The notes: generated by a model not told the origin, from the sequence alone. Shown: positions 34,193 to 43,205, counted from the stretch's first letter. The stretch: 64,000 bases of DNA from Phyllobacterium bourgognense (GCF_003337575.1 NZ_QPJM01000006.1:124001-188000); one strand, 5' to 3'. Translations and numbers: made by a program.

Positions 34193-35380
34193 TCAGGCGT
34201 GCTGGCCTTGCTGGGCGAGACGCTTCAGCATGGCTTCGGCCTGCGGGGCGCGTTCCGAACGGCCAATGAAGCCGCCGCCGAAGACGCGGGCGGTGTTGCT
34301 GTCGTCTGAATAAAGCACGCAGGCCTGGCCGGGTGCGATACCGCTTTCGCCATCGACCAGCTCGACCCACGTCTCGCCTGCCTGATGATGCAGGACGGCC
34401 GGGCGCGGCGGGCGGGTGGAGCGCACCTTGGCGTAAACCTCGACGCCGCCTGCCGGAATGTCTTCCAATGCGTCGTCACCAAGCCAGTTGACGTTGCGCA
34501 GGAAAACCTTGCGGGTTTCAAGCGCTTCGCGCGGGCCGACAATGACACGGGCATTGGTCGCATCGAGATGGACGACATAGAGCGGATCGCCGGTGGCGAC
34601 GCCAATGCCGCGGCGCTGGCCGATCGTGTAATGGACGATGCCTTCATGGCGGCCGAGCACGCGCCCGTCAATGTGGACGATATCGCCCGGATTGGCCGCT
34701 TCCGGCTTCAGTTTCGAAATGATGTCCGAGTATTTGCCCTGCGGTACGAAGCAGATGTCCTGGCTATCCTGCTTGTTTGCGACAGTAAGACCAAGCTCCT
34801 CGGCGATGGCACGGGTTTCCGGCTTCGTCAGACCACCCAGCGGGAAGCGCAGATAATCGATCTGCTCCTGCGTCGTGGCAAAAAGGAAATAGCTCTGGTC
34901 CTTGTCGGTATCGACGGGACGGAACAGGGCACGATGCGCACCATTGGCGTGGCTGCGGATATAGTGACCGGTCGCCAAGGCGTCGGCGCCAAGATCGCGG
35001 GCTGTCTGCAGCAGATCCGCGAATTTTACGGTCTGGTTGCAGGAAACGCAGGGGATCGGCGTTTCGCCGCTGACATAGCTCGCGGCAAAGGGATCGATCA
35101 CGGCTTCGCGAAAGCGGGCTTCGTAGTCGAGCACATAATGCGGAATGCCGAGACGTTCGGAGACGCGGCGCGCATCCTCGATATCCTGACCGGCGCAGCA
35201 GGAACCGGCACGATGGGTCGATGCGCCATGGTCATAGAGCTGCAGGGTGACGCCGACGACATCATAGCCCTGGCGTTTGAGGATGCCGGCCACAACAGAA
35301 GAATCCACGCCTCCGGACATGGCAACGACGATGCGAGTGTCTTCCGGTTTTCCCGGCAGATCGAGAGAATTCAATGTCAT
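34193..35380 (-). CDS. mnmA: tRNA-specific 2-thiouridylase
   Basis: 395 residues, usual size. MnmA puts sulfur on U34 of Lys, Glu and Gln tRNAs. The PP-loop ATPase motif is [15 protein letters not shown]. The nucleophile Cys lies in [20 protein letters not shown] and the second catalytic Cys in [20 protein letters not shown]. The central and C-terminal beta-barrel domains follow ([20 protein letters not shown]). It is monocistronic and faces the sugar aminotransferase. Confidence 0.95.
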   Translation of the reverse strand: MTLNSLDLPGKPEDTRIVVAMSGGVDSSVVAGILKRQGYDVVGVTLQLYDHGASTHRAGSCCAGQDIEDARRVSERLGIPHYVLDYEARFREAVIDPFAASYVSGETPIPCVSCNQTVKFADLLQTARDLGADALATGHYIRSHANGAHRALFRPVDTDKDQSYFLFATTQEQIDYLRFPLGGLTKPETRAIAEELGLTVANKQDSQDICFVPQGKYSDIISKLKPEAANPGDIVHIDGRVLGRHEGIVHYTIGQRRGIGVATGDPLYVVHLDATNARVIVGPREALETRKVFLRNVNWLGDDALEDIPAGGVEVYAKVRSTRPPRPAVLHHQAGETWVELVDGESGIAPGQACVLYSDDSNTARVFGGGFIGRSERAPQAEAMLKRLAQQGQHA

Positions 35381-35469
35381 AAACGGATCCGTTTTCGTCG
35401 CGGCATATAGGCGCAGCGCTTTGTCGGCTCTATATAGGCCATAGACCCCGTCTTGCCAATAAGCGACCT

Positions 35470-35599
35470 TTTGGAAACTCTACTGCGGCGGCCATCTAAC
35501 GCGATTTTCTGCGCTTCCAGTGCTCACGTACTCTCTGTGCGCTCCGCTTGTCGCAAGGGCGACCCGAAAAAACCACACCACGATATGACTTTCCAAACG
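35470..35599. repeat. RIME-like palindromic element (type C, copy 1)
   Basis: TTTTGGAAACTCTACTGCGG at the left and GACTTTCCAAACG at the right, with a core GCGATTTTCTGCGCTTCCAG, TGTGCGCTCCGCTTGTCGCA and AGGGCGACC. It shares the order of copy 36150-36302. It lies in the 440-base gap before sciP. Confidence 0.72.
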
Positions 35600-35821
35600 A
35601 TCTTTAGGAGTGGGGCGGGAGGAATTTTTCTTGAGACGAGTTTTTTGCGTCACGCTCGCGTCAAAACCCGAAAATTTTGGAAGTTAGACCAAAGTTTAAT
35701 GAAAATAAGGTCGATCCATTAACCGAAGTTACCAGAGAATGACCGGAGGTTTAGGCAATTATTAAAGCCCTGACTGTAATGTCAGCTGCGATAGGTCTTG
35801 AAGTTTAGTGTAGAGAGTACA

Positions 35822-36097
35822 ATGACCGATCTTGTTCGACCGAGAGTAAAATACGTAATCGGCCCGGATGGCAGCCCGCTGACCATCGCCGATCTTCCAC
35901 CCGCGAACACGCGGCGTTGGGTAATTCGCCGCAAGGCTGAGGTGGTTGCCGCTGTGCGCGGTGGTCTTCTTAGTCTTGAGGAGGCTTGCCATCGCTACAC
36001 GTTAACGGTGGAAGAGTTCCTGTCCTGGCAGTCCTCGATCTCCGATCATGGGCTGGCTGGTCTCAGAACGACCCGGATACAGCAATATCGTCATTAG
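35822..36097 (+). CDS. sciP: CtrA inhibitor SciP (DUF1153)
   Basis: 91 residues, almost textbook: RPRVKYVIGPDGSPLTIADL, TRRWVIRRKAEVVAAVRGGL and LSLEEACHRYTLTVEEFLSW form the helix-turn-helix of DUF1153, ending RTTRIQQYRH. In Caulobacter SciP binds CtrA in G1 and blocks CtrA-activated promoters. ctrA itself is 4.3 kb downstream. The gene is monocistronic with a long 5' region (TTAACC half-site at about 35719) and a strong terminator right after it. Confidence 0.95.
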   Translation: MTDLVRPRVKYVIGPDGSPLTIADLPPANTRRWVIRRKAEVVAAVRGGLLSLEEACHRYTLTVEEFLSWQSSISDHGLAGLRTTRIQQYRH

Positions 36098-36114
36098 ATG
36101 ATGGTGCATGAATA

Positions 36115-36144
36115 GAAGGGGCTGGCCGCAAGGCCAGCCCCTTC
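36115..36144 (+). terminator. Terminator of sciP
   Basis: Thirteen-pair stem GAAGGGGCTGGCC/GGCCAGCCCCTTC with loop GCAA. The tail CGCTT is only weakly T-rich, but the stem is very stable. Confidence 0.8.
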
Positions 36145-36149
36145 GCTTA

Positions 36150-36302
36150 GAGCCCGTTTTGAAACTCTACTGCGGCGGTCATCTGGCGCAATTTTCTGCG
36201 CTTCCGGTGCGCACGTACGACAATGTACGCTGCGCTCGTCGCAAGGGCGACCCCAAAAACCATGCCATATGCCTCACCGCAGCGACTTTTCAAAACGGGC
36301 TC
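36150..36302. repeat. RIME-like palindromic element (type C, copy 2)
   Basis: Ends are perfect inverted repeats, GAGCCCGTTTTGAAA and TTTCAAAACGGGCTC. The core CTCTACTGCGGCGGTCATCT, TTTTCTGCGCTTCCGGTGCG and CTCGTCGCAAGGGCGACC matches 35470-35599. Its right end touches the pqiA-like stop codon (36303). Confidence 0.82.
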
Positions 36303-36761
36303 TTATGCAATCTTTTCTTCACGCACGATCAAGTGCGTTGCCAGTGCCGACAGAATTGCCGATGCGGTGAAGAACCAGAGTCCTGGCTGGGCGATCGCTG
36401 TGGCAAGCCCGCTTGTCTTTGCGCCGAAAATCACCAGAGCGACGAGCAAGACGTCCAGCATCGACCATTTCGACAGGAAGCCGATCCACCGGTGCAGAAC
36501 ATGGGCGGCAGCGGGTACTCGAGCTGCCGCCAATTGTGCGACGGCGAGCTTTGTGACCGGCAGAATGACCGAAAACAGCCCGACGATAGACGCCAACAAC
36601 CAGTCGCCGCCCGCCCAGAGCGATCGAATTATGCCGAGGAGCGAAGGGTTCTCGTCAAAGAAGTAAAGCCTGCTGACGTTCATCAACGGCATGGTCATCC
36701 CCAATGCCAGCGAAAACGTAGCGATGAAGAGAAAGATGGGAATGAACGATCTTGCCGACAT
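36303..36761 (-). CDS. Paraquat-inducible protein A-like membrane protein
   Basis: 152 residues, four membrane helices. PqiA-domain features: MTMPLMNVSRLYFFDENPSL, SVILPVTKLAVAQLAA, HRWIGFLSKWSMLDVLLVAL and FGAKTSGLATAIAQPGLWFF. PqiA-type proteins partner with MCE-domain lipid-transfer proteins; no MCE gene is here, and the protein has one PqiA unit rather than two. It is on the minus strand between sciP and the protease gene. Confidence 0.85.
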   Translation of the reverse strand: MSARSFIPIFLFIATFSLALGMTMPLMNVSRLYFFDENPSLLGIIRSLWAGGDWLLASIVGLFSVILPVTKLAVAQLAAARVPAAAHVLHRWIGFLSKWSMLDVLLVALVIFGAKTSGLATAIAQPGLWFFTASAILSALATHLIVREEKIA

Positions 36762-36983
36762 GCTGATCCCGAACCAAGGCTGACCGGGCTACGCATGAAG
36801 GAAATACATGGCAACCGTCAAGGGTGGCGACGAGAAGACACATCGGATCACATTCGCTTGACCCGATTGACGCTTCCCATGGCTGGTCTCCATAGTTAGG
36901 GTAAACAGGGGCCGGCCAGATGCTGGCGGTAACGGAACGTATTTGAATTCTTGTTGATTTGATCGACACAAAACATTGGATTG

Positions 36984-39101
36984 ATGCACCTTATGCGTAC
37001 AAAATTCGGATTGTTGTTTGTTTTCCTGGCCTTTGTTTCCTCGGCCCAGGCGCTCGAGGCCGCTGCGCCGGTGCTCGCTCCGGAGGAGGACCAGGCAAAG
37101 GCTGCGCATTTGAGTGCGCAGGTGCTGACATATTACCATTACAAGAAGGTGCCGTTGGACGACGCCTTGTCTGAAAAAATAACGACCCGGTATATAGAAT
37201 TACTCGACCCGGAACGCTTCTTTTTCCTCCAGTCCGATATTGATCAGTTCATGACCAACAAGGACAAAATTGATGATGCAATCTTCAGTGACGATCTGAG
37301 CATTCCGTTCGCCATCTTCAATGTGTACGAGCAGCGTTACGTGGAGCGCCTTACATATGCGCGCGAATTGCTCAAACAGGGTTTTGATTTCAGTCAGAAC
37401 GAAGAGTTCACACTTATCCGCGACAAGGAACCTTGGCCGAAAACAATGGCGGAGAGCCAGGACCTCTGGCGCAAGCGCGTGAAAAACGATTGGCTGCGCC
37501 TGAAACTGGCGGGTACGCCTGAGGCGACGATACGCGAAACCCTTGGCAAGCGGTATGGAAACTCTCTGGCCCGTGCCTACAAGTACAAGAGTGACGACGT
37601 CTTTCAGACGTTCATGACCGCTTACACGAACTCGATCGAACCCCATACGGACTATCTGGGTGTTGCGGCGGCTTCGGACTTCGACATTTCGATGAAACTC
37701 TCTCTCGTTGGCATCGGCGCCGTACTTCAGGAGCGCGACGAATATACGACCATACGCGAGCTCGTACCGGGTGGACCGGCCCAGCTGTCTGGCCAGTTGG
37801 CGGTCGGCGACAGAATTGTCGGCGTCGCCCAAGGCAAGGACGGCACTCTGGTGGACGTTGTCGGCACCCGCGTCAACGAAGTCGTGAAGTTGATACGCGG
37901 AGAGAAGAATACAATCGTAAGGCTGGACATCTTGCCATCCGATGCGGGACTCGACGGCAAGCATCGCCTTGTCACCCTTGTGCGAGACAACATCAGTCTG
38001 GAAAAGCAGGCCGCCAAAAAAAGCGTTCAGATTGTCAAGGATGGCGATATCTCTCGCAAAATCGGCGTGATCTCGTTGCCCACGTTCTATGAAGATTTCG
38101 ACGCGCGGCGACGCGGCGACAAGGATTACCGGAGCGCAAGCCGCGATGTCGCCAAGCTGCTGGCAGAGCTCGAAAAAGAGAAGGTCGATGGCGTCGTTAT
38201 CGATCTACGCAACAATGGCGGAGGTTCTTTGCCGCAAGCAATCGAACTGACCGGCTTTTTCGTAGGCAAGGGACCCGTTCTGCAGCAGCGCAACGGCGAT
38301 GGCGAGGTCAGGGTAAATGGCAACAAGCGCGCAACGGCCCTCTGGACGGGGCCGCTTGCTGTGCTCATCAATCGTGGTTCCGCCTCGGCTTCGGAGATTT
38401 TCGCCGCCGCGATACAAGATTATGGCCGCGGCGTCATTATTGGCGAACCGAGTTTCGGCAAGGGCACCGTTCAAACAGTGGTCGATCTGGACGAGGAAGC
38501 GCGCAACCCGAAGCCGGAATTCGGCGAACTGAAAATGACTGTCGCACAGTTCTTCCGCATCAATGGCGGCACTACCCAGCTTCGTGGTGTGACGCCGGAT
38601 ATCGTCTTGCCGGGATTCGCGGACGAGGAGAAACTGGGAGAGTCGAGCTATGACAATGCGCTGCCGTGGCTGCAGATCAAACCTGCGAACTACAAGCCCC
38701 TTGGCGATATCAAAACGGTTCTCCCGGAGCTGCAGAGCCGGCATGACGCCCGCGCCAAAACGGACAAGGATTTCAAGGATCTCGTTGAAGACGTGAGTGA
38801 GCTCGATGATTTGCGGAACAAACGGGTTATCTCACTCAATGAAACCGAACGGCGTGCTGAGAGGGAGCGTCAGATCAATCGCCTGAAGGCGCGCGAGGCA
38901 GCAGATGGCAAGGGTTCCGTGTCCCAGGCAGATCTCGTGTTTCAGGAAGACGGACTGCAAGCCAACGAGCGCAGCTTGAGCGCAGACATAGCGAGTGAGA
39001 AGGCGCTGAAGGACGCAAAAGACGTTCTTCTGGGTGAGGCGGTACATATTCTCAGCGATGTCGCAGACCTTACCAAAGTCAAATCGGCAAAGAACAATTG
39101 A
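36984..39101 (+). CDS. prc: Tail-specific (carboxy-terminal processing) protease
   Basis: 705 residues with a signal peptide to about residue 24 (FVSSAQALE). An N-terminal helical domain (to about 210) is followed by a PDZ domain (about 220-320, EYTTIRELVPGGPAQLSGQL), then the S41 protease domain: GSASASEIFAAAIQDYGRGV with nucleophile Ser468, Asp479 and SFGKGTVQ with Lys493, the same spacing as in E. coli Prc. The C-terminal DUF3340 region completes it. It works in the periplasm, trimming lipoproteins and cell-wall hydrolases. No clear ribosome site; the ATG at 36993 is an alternative start. Confidence 0.93.
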   Translation: MHLMRTKFGLLFVFLAFVSSAQALEAAAPVLAPEEDQAKAAHLSAQVLTYYHYKKVPLDDALSEKITTRYIELLDPERFFFLQSDIDQFMTNKDKIDDAIFSDDLSIPFAIFNVYEQRYVERLTYARELLKQGFDFSQNEEFTLIRDKEPWPKTMAESQDLWRKRVKNDWLRLKLAGTPEATIRETLGKRYGNSLARAYKYKSDDVFQTFMTAYTNSIEPHTDYLGVAAASDFDISMKLSLVGIGAVLQERDEYTTIRELVPGGPAQLSGQLAVGDRIVGVAQGKDGTLVDVVGTRVNEVVKLIRGEKNTIVRLDILPSDAGLDGKHRLVTLVRDNISLEKQAAKKSVQIVKDGDISRKIGVISLPTFYEDFDARRRGDKDYRSASRDVAKLLAELEKEKVDGVVIDLRNNGGGSLPQAIELTGFFVGKGPVLQQRNGDGEVRVNGNKRATALWTGPLAVLINRGSASASEIFAAAIQDYGRGVIIGEPSFGKGTVQTVVDLDEEARNPKPEFGELKMTVAQFFRINGGTTQLRGVTPDIVLPGFADEEKLGESSYDNALPWLQIKPANYKPLGDIKTVLPELQSRHDARAKTDKDFKDLVEDVSELDDLRNKRVISLNETERRAERERQINRLKAREAADGKGSVSQADLVFQEDGLQANERSLSADIASEKALKDAKDVLLGEAVHILSDVADLTKVKSAKNN

Positions 39102-39156
39102 TTATTATTAGGGCCAGCGTTGAGTGCTGGCGCTACACATGACGAATGGTGCAGCA

Positions 39157-39453
39157 ATGGCAGATCAAATTAGTATTGATAAACAGGAAACGGGTAGCGG
39201 CGGACGCTATGTGGCCGTGGTATCGGGACACGAGGCCGAGATGGCGTTTTCCCGCGCCAGCCCGCATCTGATCATCATCGATCATACGGCGGTGCCGGAT
39301 GCGTTGCGTGGCCAGGGTGTGGGGCAGGCCTTGGCGTTGCATGCGGTAGAAGATGCGCGGGTGGGTGGATGGAAGATCATTCCGCTTTGCCCATTCATGC
39401 GCGCTCAATCGCTGAGGCACGAGGAATGGGCGGATGTCGTTCAGCAGAGATAA
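39157..39453 (+). CDS. YjdJ-type GNAT family N-acetyltransferase
   Basis: 98 residues, the short one-domain GNAT form: VSGHEAEMAFSRASPHLIII, then DHTAVPDALRGQGVGQALAL (acetyl-CoA loop, RGQGVG) and GWKIIPLCPFMRAQSLRHEE. Close to E. coli YjdJ and human NATD1. Substrate unknown. It lies 55 bases after the protease. Starts at 39139 and 39124 are also in frame; none has a good ribosome site. Confidence 0.85.
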   Translation: MADQISIDKQETGSGGRYVAVVSGHEAEMAFSRASPHLIIIDHTAVPDALRGQGVGQALALHAVEDARVGGWKIIPLCPFMRAQSLRHEEWADVVQQR

Positions 39454-39507
39454 GGCCTTTTGGGAACGCTATGCCTACAGGAGCTGATTTCTCAAAAAAT
39501 CTTCTGA

Positions 39508-39894
39508 CTATCCGATCATCGCCCTCTTGTCAGTGACAGGAACTTCTTCGATATCACGCGGCTTGCCATCACGCTGCTCAAGTGCCTCAGCTTTGGCAAG
39601 TTCTGCTTCCGATTCGGTAAGAGCCGCCTCGGCATCGTCCTTCTGGGCCTTCAGGTCGCGAATTGAATCAAACAGATTGTCGCGGCGCTGACGGGCGGCC
39701 TTGGCAAACGTCGGATAGGCGAAATGCGTGGTGTCGGTGATGCCGGCCTTTTTTTCCTCGGACAATATCTGCGCGTCCAATTCGGCAGCCATGCGTTCGA
39801 ACTCGCCCATCATCAAATCAAGCTGGCCGAGTTGACGGCGCTTTTCCTTGACCTGAAAGAGCTTCAGCCGAACCAAACCTTCATGCGACTTCAT
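39508..39894 (-). CDS. FliJ-like coiled-coil protein
   Basis: 128 residues, nearly all charged helix: KLFQVKEKRRQLGQLDLMMG, FERMAAELDAQILSEEKKAG and DDAEAALTESEAELAKAEAL. Size, composition and the position next to ctrA match the FliJ-like flagellar export component of Rhizobiales, which helps deliver substrates to the type III export gate. The identification rests on shape and context, since FliJ sequences are poorly conserved. ATG 39894 follows GAGGGG by 10 bases; the frame runs 17 codons further. CtrA control is plausible but no full CtrA box was seen. Confidence 0.65.
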   Translation of the reverse strand: MKSHEGLVRLKLFQVKEKRRQLGQLDLMMGEFERMAAELDAQILSEEKKAGITDTTHFAYPTFAKAARQRRDNLFDSIRDLKAQKDDAEAALTESEAELAKAEALEQRDGKPRDIEEVPVTDKRAMIG

Positions 39895-40124
39895 GCTCAC
39901 TACCCCCTCAACACCTGCCAAAAGCCGGGACTCTGATCCTGCCAAAACGCTGGCGATCGATCATCCGGCGCCGTTTCACCCCCGAATCACTTCGGGAAAA
40001 TGAAACAAAAACTTAAAGGTTGCCCTGTCTGGTAACCTTTCCTTTACGTTCAGCATTAATCATACGCCTTAAGACTTAAAGCTCTGTAAATCAGCGCTGC
40101 AAGTTTTTAGACGGCGATTTTATC

Positions 40125-40235
40125 GAGTCGAATGAATCGCTTAAGGCCAGAACCTGATGCTGCGCCTTATGATTTTAGACCGATAAGTTGACCTTATGAA
40201 TCAATGCGGTGCCAATGATTTTTAATTCAAGAGTC
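40125..40235. promoter_or_regulatory. GANTC methylation-site cluster upstream of ctrA
   Basis: Four GANTC sites within 111 bases: GAGTC 40125, GAATC 40134, GAATC 40198 and GAGTC 40231; a fifth lies at 39984. CcrM methylates this motif and in Caulobacter the ctrA P1 promoter is switched by it. TTAAC half-sites (at about 40268 and 40288) and TTAA-rich sequence near 40060-40080 may bind CtrA. The whole 39895-40387 gap has no gene. Confidence 0.65.
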
Positions 40236-40387
40236 AAAGACACTTGCAAAGCGGAATTAGATTTTGTTAACCATTCGGTGGCAATCTTAACGTTATGGAA
40301 ACGGCTTGTTTCGCGACCTGATTTCGGGATTGCCCTGATCGAGGTTTCTTGGGCAACCCATTTCAGCGGCGGGAAAAGGGGAATGAT

Positions 40388-41089
40388 ATGCGGGTTCTTT
40401 TAATCGAAGACGATAGTGCAACGGCCCAGAGCATCGAACTGATGCTCAAGTCGGAAAGCTTCAATGTTTATACGACGGATCTGGGCGAGGAGGGTGTCGA
40501 TCTCGGCAAGCTCTACGACTACGATATCATTCTTCTCGACCTCAACCTGCCGGACATGTCCGGTTATGAAGTCCTGAGGACCCTGCGTCTGTCGAAGGTG
40601 AAAACACCGATCCTGATCCTTTCCGGCATGGCCGGCATCGAGGACAAGGTTCGCGGCCTCGGCTTCGGCGCCGACGACTATATGACCAAGCCCTTCCATA
40701 AGGACGAATTGGTTGCCCGTATCCATGCGATCGTGCGCCGTTCCAAGGGTCATGCCCAGTCGGTCATCACCACCGGCGACCTTATCGTCAATCTGGATGC
40801 CAAGACGGTGGAAGTCACCGGCCAGCGCGTTCACCTGACGGGCAAGGAATATCAGATGCTGGAGCTGCTTTCGCTCCGCAAGGGTACGACGCTCACCAAG
40901 GAGATGTTCCTCAACCACCTTTACGGCGGTATGGACGAACCTGAACTCAAGATCATCGACGTCTTTATTTGCAAGCTACGGAAGAAGCTCGACAATGCTT
41001 CGGGCGGCATCAACTATATCGAAACGGTCTGGGGCCGCGGCTATGTGCTGCGCGAGCCTGATGCAACGGAAATGCGCGAAATCGCCTGA
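40388..41089 (+). CDS. ctrA: Cell-cycle master regulator CtrA
   Basis: 233 residues, OmpR-type: receiver with Asp51 ([20 protein letters not shown]) and Lys in [20 protein letters not shown], then a winged helix-turn-helix with [40 protein letters not shown] and [16 protein letters not shown]. The C-terminus (ATEMREIA) keeps a short degradation-type tail. It activates division, flagellar and envelope genes and represses replication initiation. ATG chosen with AAAAGGGGA upstream. Its phosphate donor ChpT and inhibitor SciP are both in this window. Confidence 0.97.
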   Translation: MRVLLIEDDSATAQSIELMLKSESFNVYTTDLGEEGVDLGKLYDYDIILLDLNLPDMSGYEVLRTLRLSKVKTPILILSGMAGIEDKVRGLGFGADDYMTKPFHKDELVARIHAIVRRSKGHAQSVITTGDLIVNLDAKTVEVTGQRVHLTGKEYQMLELLSLRKGTTLTKEMFLNHLYGGMDEPELKIIDVFICKLRKKLDNASGGINYIETVWGRGYVLREPDATEMREIA

Positions 41090-41111
41090 TCAAGATATTA
41101 TCGAGAAACAA

Positions 41112-41138
41112 AAAAGCTCCGTGTGAACGGAGCTTTTT
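41112..41138 (+). terminator. Rho-independent terminator of ctrA
   Basis: AAAAGCTCCG, a 6-base loop, CGGAGCTTTTTT: classical form. The A-run on the 5' side could let it serve the opposite strand as well. Confidence 0.9.
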
Positions 41139-41192
41139 TGTTTGGTGTGACGTTGAAGCTCCGGCTAAGTGCCGTCGCATACACCGTTGCTA

Positions 41193-41561
41193 TCAGCCTT
41201 CGACCGGCACCGGCGGCAAGATTTCGGTGATCGAAACACGATTGAACGGTTTCAGCAGATATCCGGCTGCACCAGCACGCTTGGCCCGCATGATCCGGCT
41301 CAGGTCAACCTCGGGCAAGCAAAGATAGATCTTGCTGTTCTCACCGCCTGGCAAGGCACGCACCTGACTTATGATCTCCGGCGCTGGCATGTCGGATAGC
41401 GCGTCGTCGAGGATGATGATGTCAGGCATTTCAACGCTACAGGCGGCAATCGTCTGATAGCCGGTATCGGCTGTCGTCACGATGGTCGTTTCGTTGGCAA
41501 TAAGCCTCCGCGCTACCTTCCTGACCACAGGAGATCCATCTACAATCATGCAGCGTAGCAA
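41193..41561 (-). CDS. Atypical single-domain response regulator
   Basis: 122 residues from a TTG with GGGGAG 7 bases upstream; no in-frame ATG gives a complete receiver. The phospho-acceptor Asp52 (IILDDALSD) and Lys (YLLKPFN) are kept, but the acidic pair near the N-terminus is Asp-Gly (IVDGSPVVRKVARRL) and the switch Thr/Ser is replaced in YLCLPEVD. Phosphorylation may therefore be weak or the protein may work unphosphorylated. It lies between ctrA and chpT, downstream of chpT on the same strand (117-base gap), so a role in the CtrA phosphorelay is plausible but unproven. Confidence 0.75.
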   Translation of the reverse strand: MLRCMIVDGSPVVRKVARRLIANETTIVTTADTGYQTIAACSVEMPDIIILDDALSDMPAPEIISQVRALPGGENSKIYLCLPEVDLSRIMRAKRAGAAGYLLKPFNRVSITEILPPVPVEG

Positions 41562-41678
41562 TTGAAAACTCCCCGCAAAAAGCCAAATCGCGTTTGTCCC
41601 GTGGCCGACGTTACCAGCCGTTGGGTGAATAAACACCCAAGGTTGATGGTAAATATTTAGGACAACTTGCGCGATCGA

Positions 41679-42308
41679 CTACGCCGCGGTGAAGACAATC
41701 TCTTCGGGACTTGCATGGATCGAGATGGTCATGCCGGCTTCCTGGGCCAGAAGGAGTGTATAGTAAGGTTGAACGCCGTGGGCATCGATCGGCTCTTCTG
41801 GAACCTTGCCGCTGTGCAGTTCAAGAAATTTCGGCGGGACACGCAGCATTGGCCCACGTGATGTGAGGACAAAACGCGGCTGTGTTTCCGGGGTTTGCAG
41901 TGCGACGGACAATGTGCCACCTCGAGGCAGGGCCGCATTGGCGATGAGGACCAGATTGAGCAAGAGCTTAACCTTGTTCTTGGGCAGCAGAACCCGGGTG
42001 CCTTCCCAACTCAATTCGGCTTTTTCGCCCTTCATATATTCATTGGCGACATTCTGGGCATCACCTGTATCGATCTGAACTCCAGCCGACCCCGCAGCGC
42101 CGAACGCAATACGCGCGAACTGCAGGCGAGCAGATGCGCTGCGCGCGCTGGATTTGATGAGGCTCATCGCGTCTTCATCGGAACCGCCTTCTTCGAGCAA
42201 TTCCAACCCATTATTGATGGCGCCGACGGGTGAAATGATATCGTGGCAGATGCGGCTGCTCAGGAGCGCTCCGAGGTCCGTTGCCGAGAGAATAACGGGC
42301 AATGTCAT
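41679..42308 (-). CDS. chpT: Histidine phosphotransferase ChpT
   Basis: 209 residues. The phospho-His is His22 in SSRICHDIISPVGAINNGLE, followed by the ATPase-like C-terminal fold without an ATP site, typical of ChpT (DUF2328). It relays phosphate from the CckA kinase to CtrA and CpdR. The neighbours ctrA and eipA are the same as in Brucella. The next gene on the strand is a receiver. Confidence 0.95.
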   Translation of the reverse strand: MTLPVILSATDLGALLSSRICHDIISPVGAINNGLELLEEGGSDEDAMSLIKSSARSASARLQFARIAFGAAGSAGVQIDTGDAQNVANEYMKGEKAELSWEGTRVLLPKNKVKLLLNLVLIANAALPRGGTLSVALQTPETQPRFVLTSRGPMLRVPPKFLELHSGKVPEEPIDAHGVQPYYTLLLAQEAGMTISIHASPEEIVFTAA

Positions 42309-42352
42309 GGGGAAATCTCCTGAAGATTGGCTGGTGGTTCAGAGGCTGCCGC

Positions 42353-42506
42353 GAATCAGTAACACGCGAATCACTCCGATTTCTGGCCTATTTGGATACA
42401 TAGCTCGGTCAAGATCGGCAAGAACGTCTTGGCCGGAGCTTGTAAATGTTGAAATTTCAAGGTTTTTGCCATTCTTTGCAAGTCATTGAAATGCCAAGAT
42501 CGATTC
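42353..42506. promoter_or_regulatory. GANTC sites in the chpT/eipA divergent region
   Basis: GAATC at 42353 and 42368 and GATTC at 42502 in the 315-base spacer between chpT and eipA. TTAA-containing AT-rich sequence near 42533-42555 could hold a CtrA half-site, though no complete TTAA-N7-TTAAC box is present. The rest of the spacer shows nothing else. Confidence 0.45.
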
Positions 42507-42623
42507 ATAAACTTTTATACAAGGTTTAGCGCCTTAAAATGAATTCGATTTTAAAAGCAGGCGCAAGATCTGCTCATCCTTGCATCAGGCGTCAGGCAAA
42601 GAAGCGAACAGCCAAAAGGAATT

Positions 42624-43205
42624 ATGATGGCGTCTCTACTCTTGTCTTTGAACCGCGGCTTTCTCCTCATTTTGACACTTGTGTCACTCGTTGTCGCCCA
42701 GGCGCAGACGGCGCGTGCGCAAGAAACCTATACGATGGAAGAAATCGTCAATTCCGGCCAGCGGTTCTTCGGATCGACTTCAGGTGGGCTCGCCACGGCT
42801 GTCGAAAAAGTCTTCCAGAGCTATGGCCTGCCCAACGGCTATGTTCTCGGGGAGGAAGGATCTGGCGCCCTCATCGGCGGCCTGACTTACGGCGAAGGTT
42901 CGCTCTACACCAAGAATGCCGGGGATCACAAAACCTTCTGGCAAGGACCCTCGATCGGTTGGGATTTCGGCGGACAGGGTTCGCGCGTCATGATGCTGGT
43001 CTACAATCTCGATGATGTGCAGAACCTCTACGGCCGCTTCGTGGGTGTTGCCGGTTCCGCTTATCTTTTCGCCGGCGTTGGTTTCAACGTGTTGAAGCGA
43101 AATCAGGTGCTGCTCGTTCCGATCAGGACGGGCGTCGGTGCACGTCTGGGTGTCAATGTGGGTTACTTGAAGATTACCCAGACGGCGACGTGGAATCCTT
43201 TCTGA
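42624..43205 (+). CDS. eipA: Envelope integrity protein EipA (DUF1134)
   Basis: 193 residues with a signal peptide to about residue 32 (AQTARAQE). The mature part is the DUF1134 beta-barrel: YTMEEIVNSGQRFFGSTSGG, LPNGYVLGEEGSGALIGGLT and AGVGFNVLKRNQVLLVPIRT. In Brucella abortus EipA is periplasmic, needed for envelope stress resistance and virulence, and under CtrA control. AAAGGA precedes the ATG. Placement beside chpT matches Brucella. Confidence 0.93.
   Translation: MMASLLLSLNRGFLLILTLVSLVVAQAQTARAQETYTMEEIVNSGQRFFGSTSGGLATAVEKVFQSYGLPNGYVLGEEGSGALIGGLTYGEGSLYTKNAGDHKTFWQGPSIGWDFGGQGSRVMMLVYNLDDVQNLYGRFVGVAGSAYLFAGVGFNVLKRNQVLLVPIRTGVGARLGVNVGYLKITQTATWNPF

Noticed and set aside
35690-35730. 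CtrA box before sciP
   Set aside because: Only a TTAACC half-site is present; the second TTAA at 7-base spacing is missing, so no binding site is claimed.
36108-36899. 263-codon open frame on the plus strand
   Set aside because: It runs antisense to the PqiA-like gene and through a type C repeat; composition is rich in Arg/Gln/Glu with no domain, and the minus-strand protein has clear membrane helices.
40020-40080. GTAACC near 40032 as another SigF promoter
   Set aside because: The sequence 16 bases later is CATTA, not CGWAT, and the region belongs to ctrA control.
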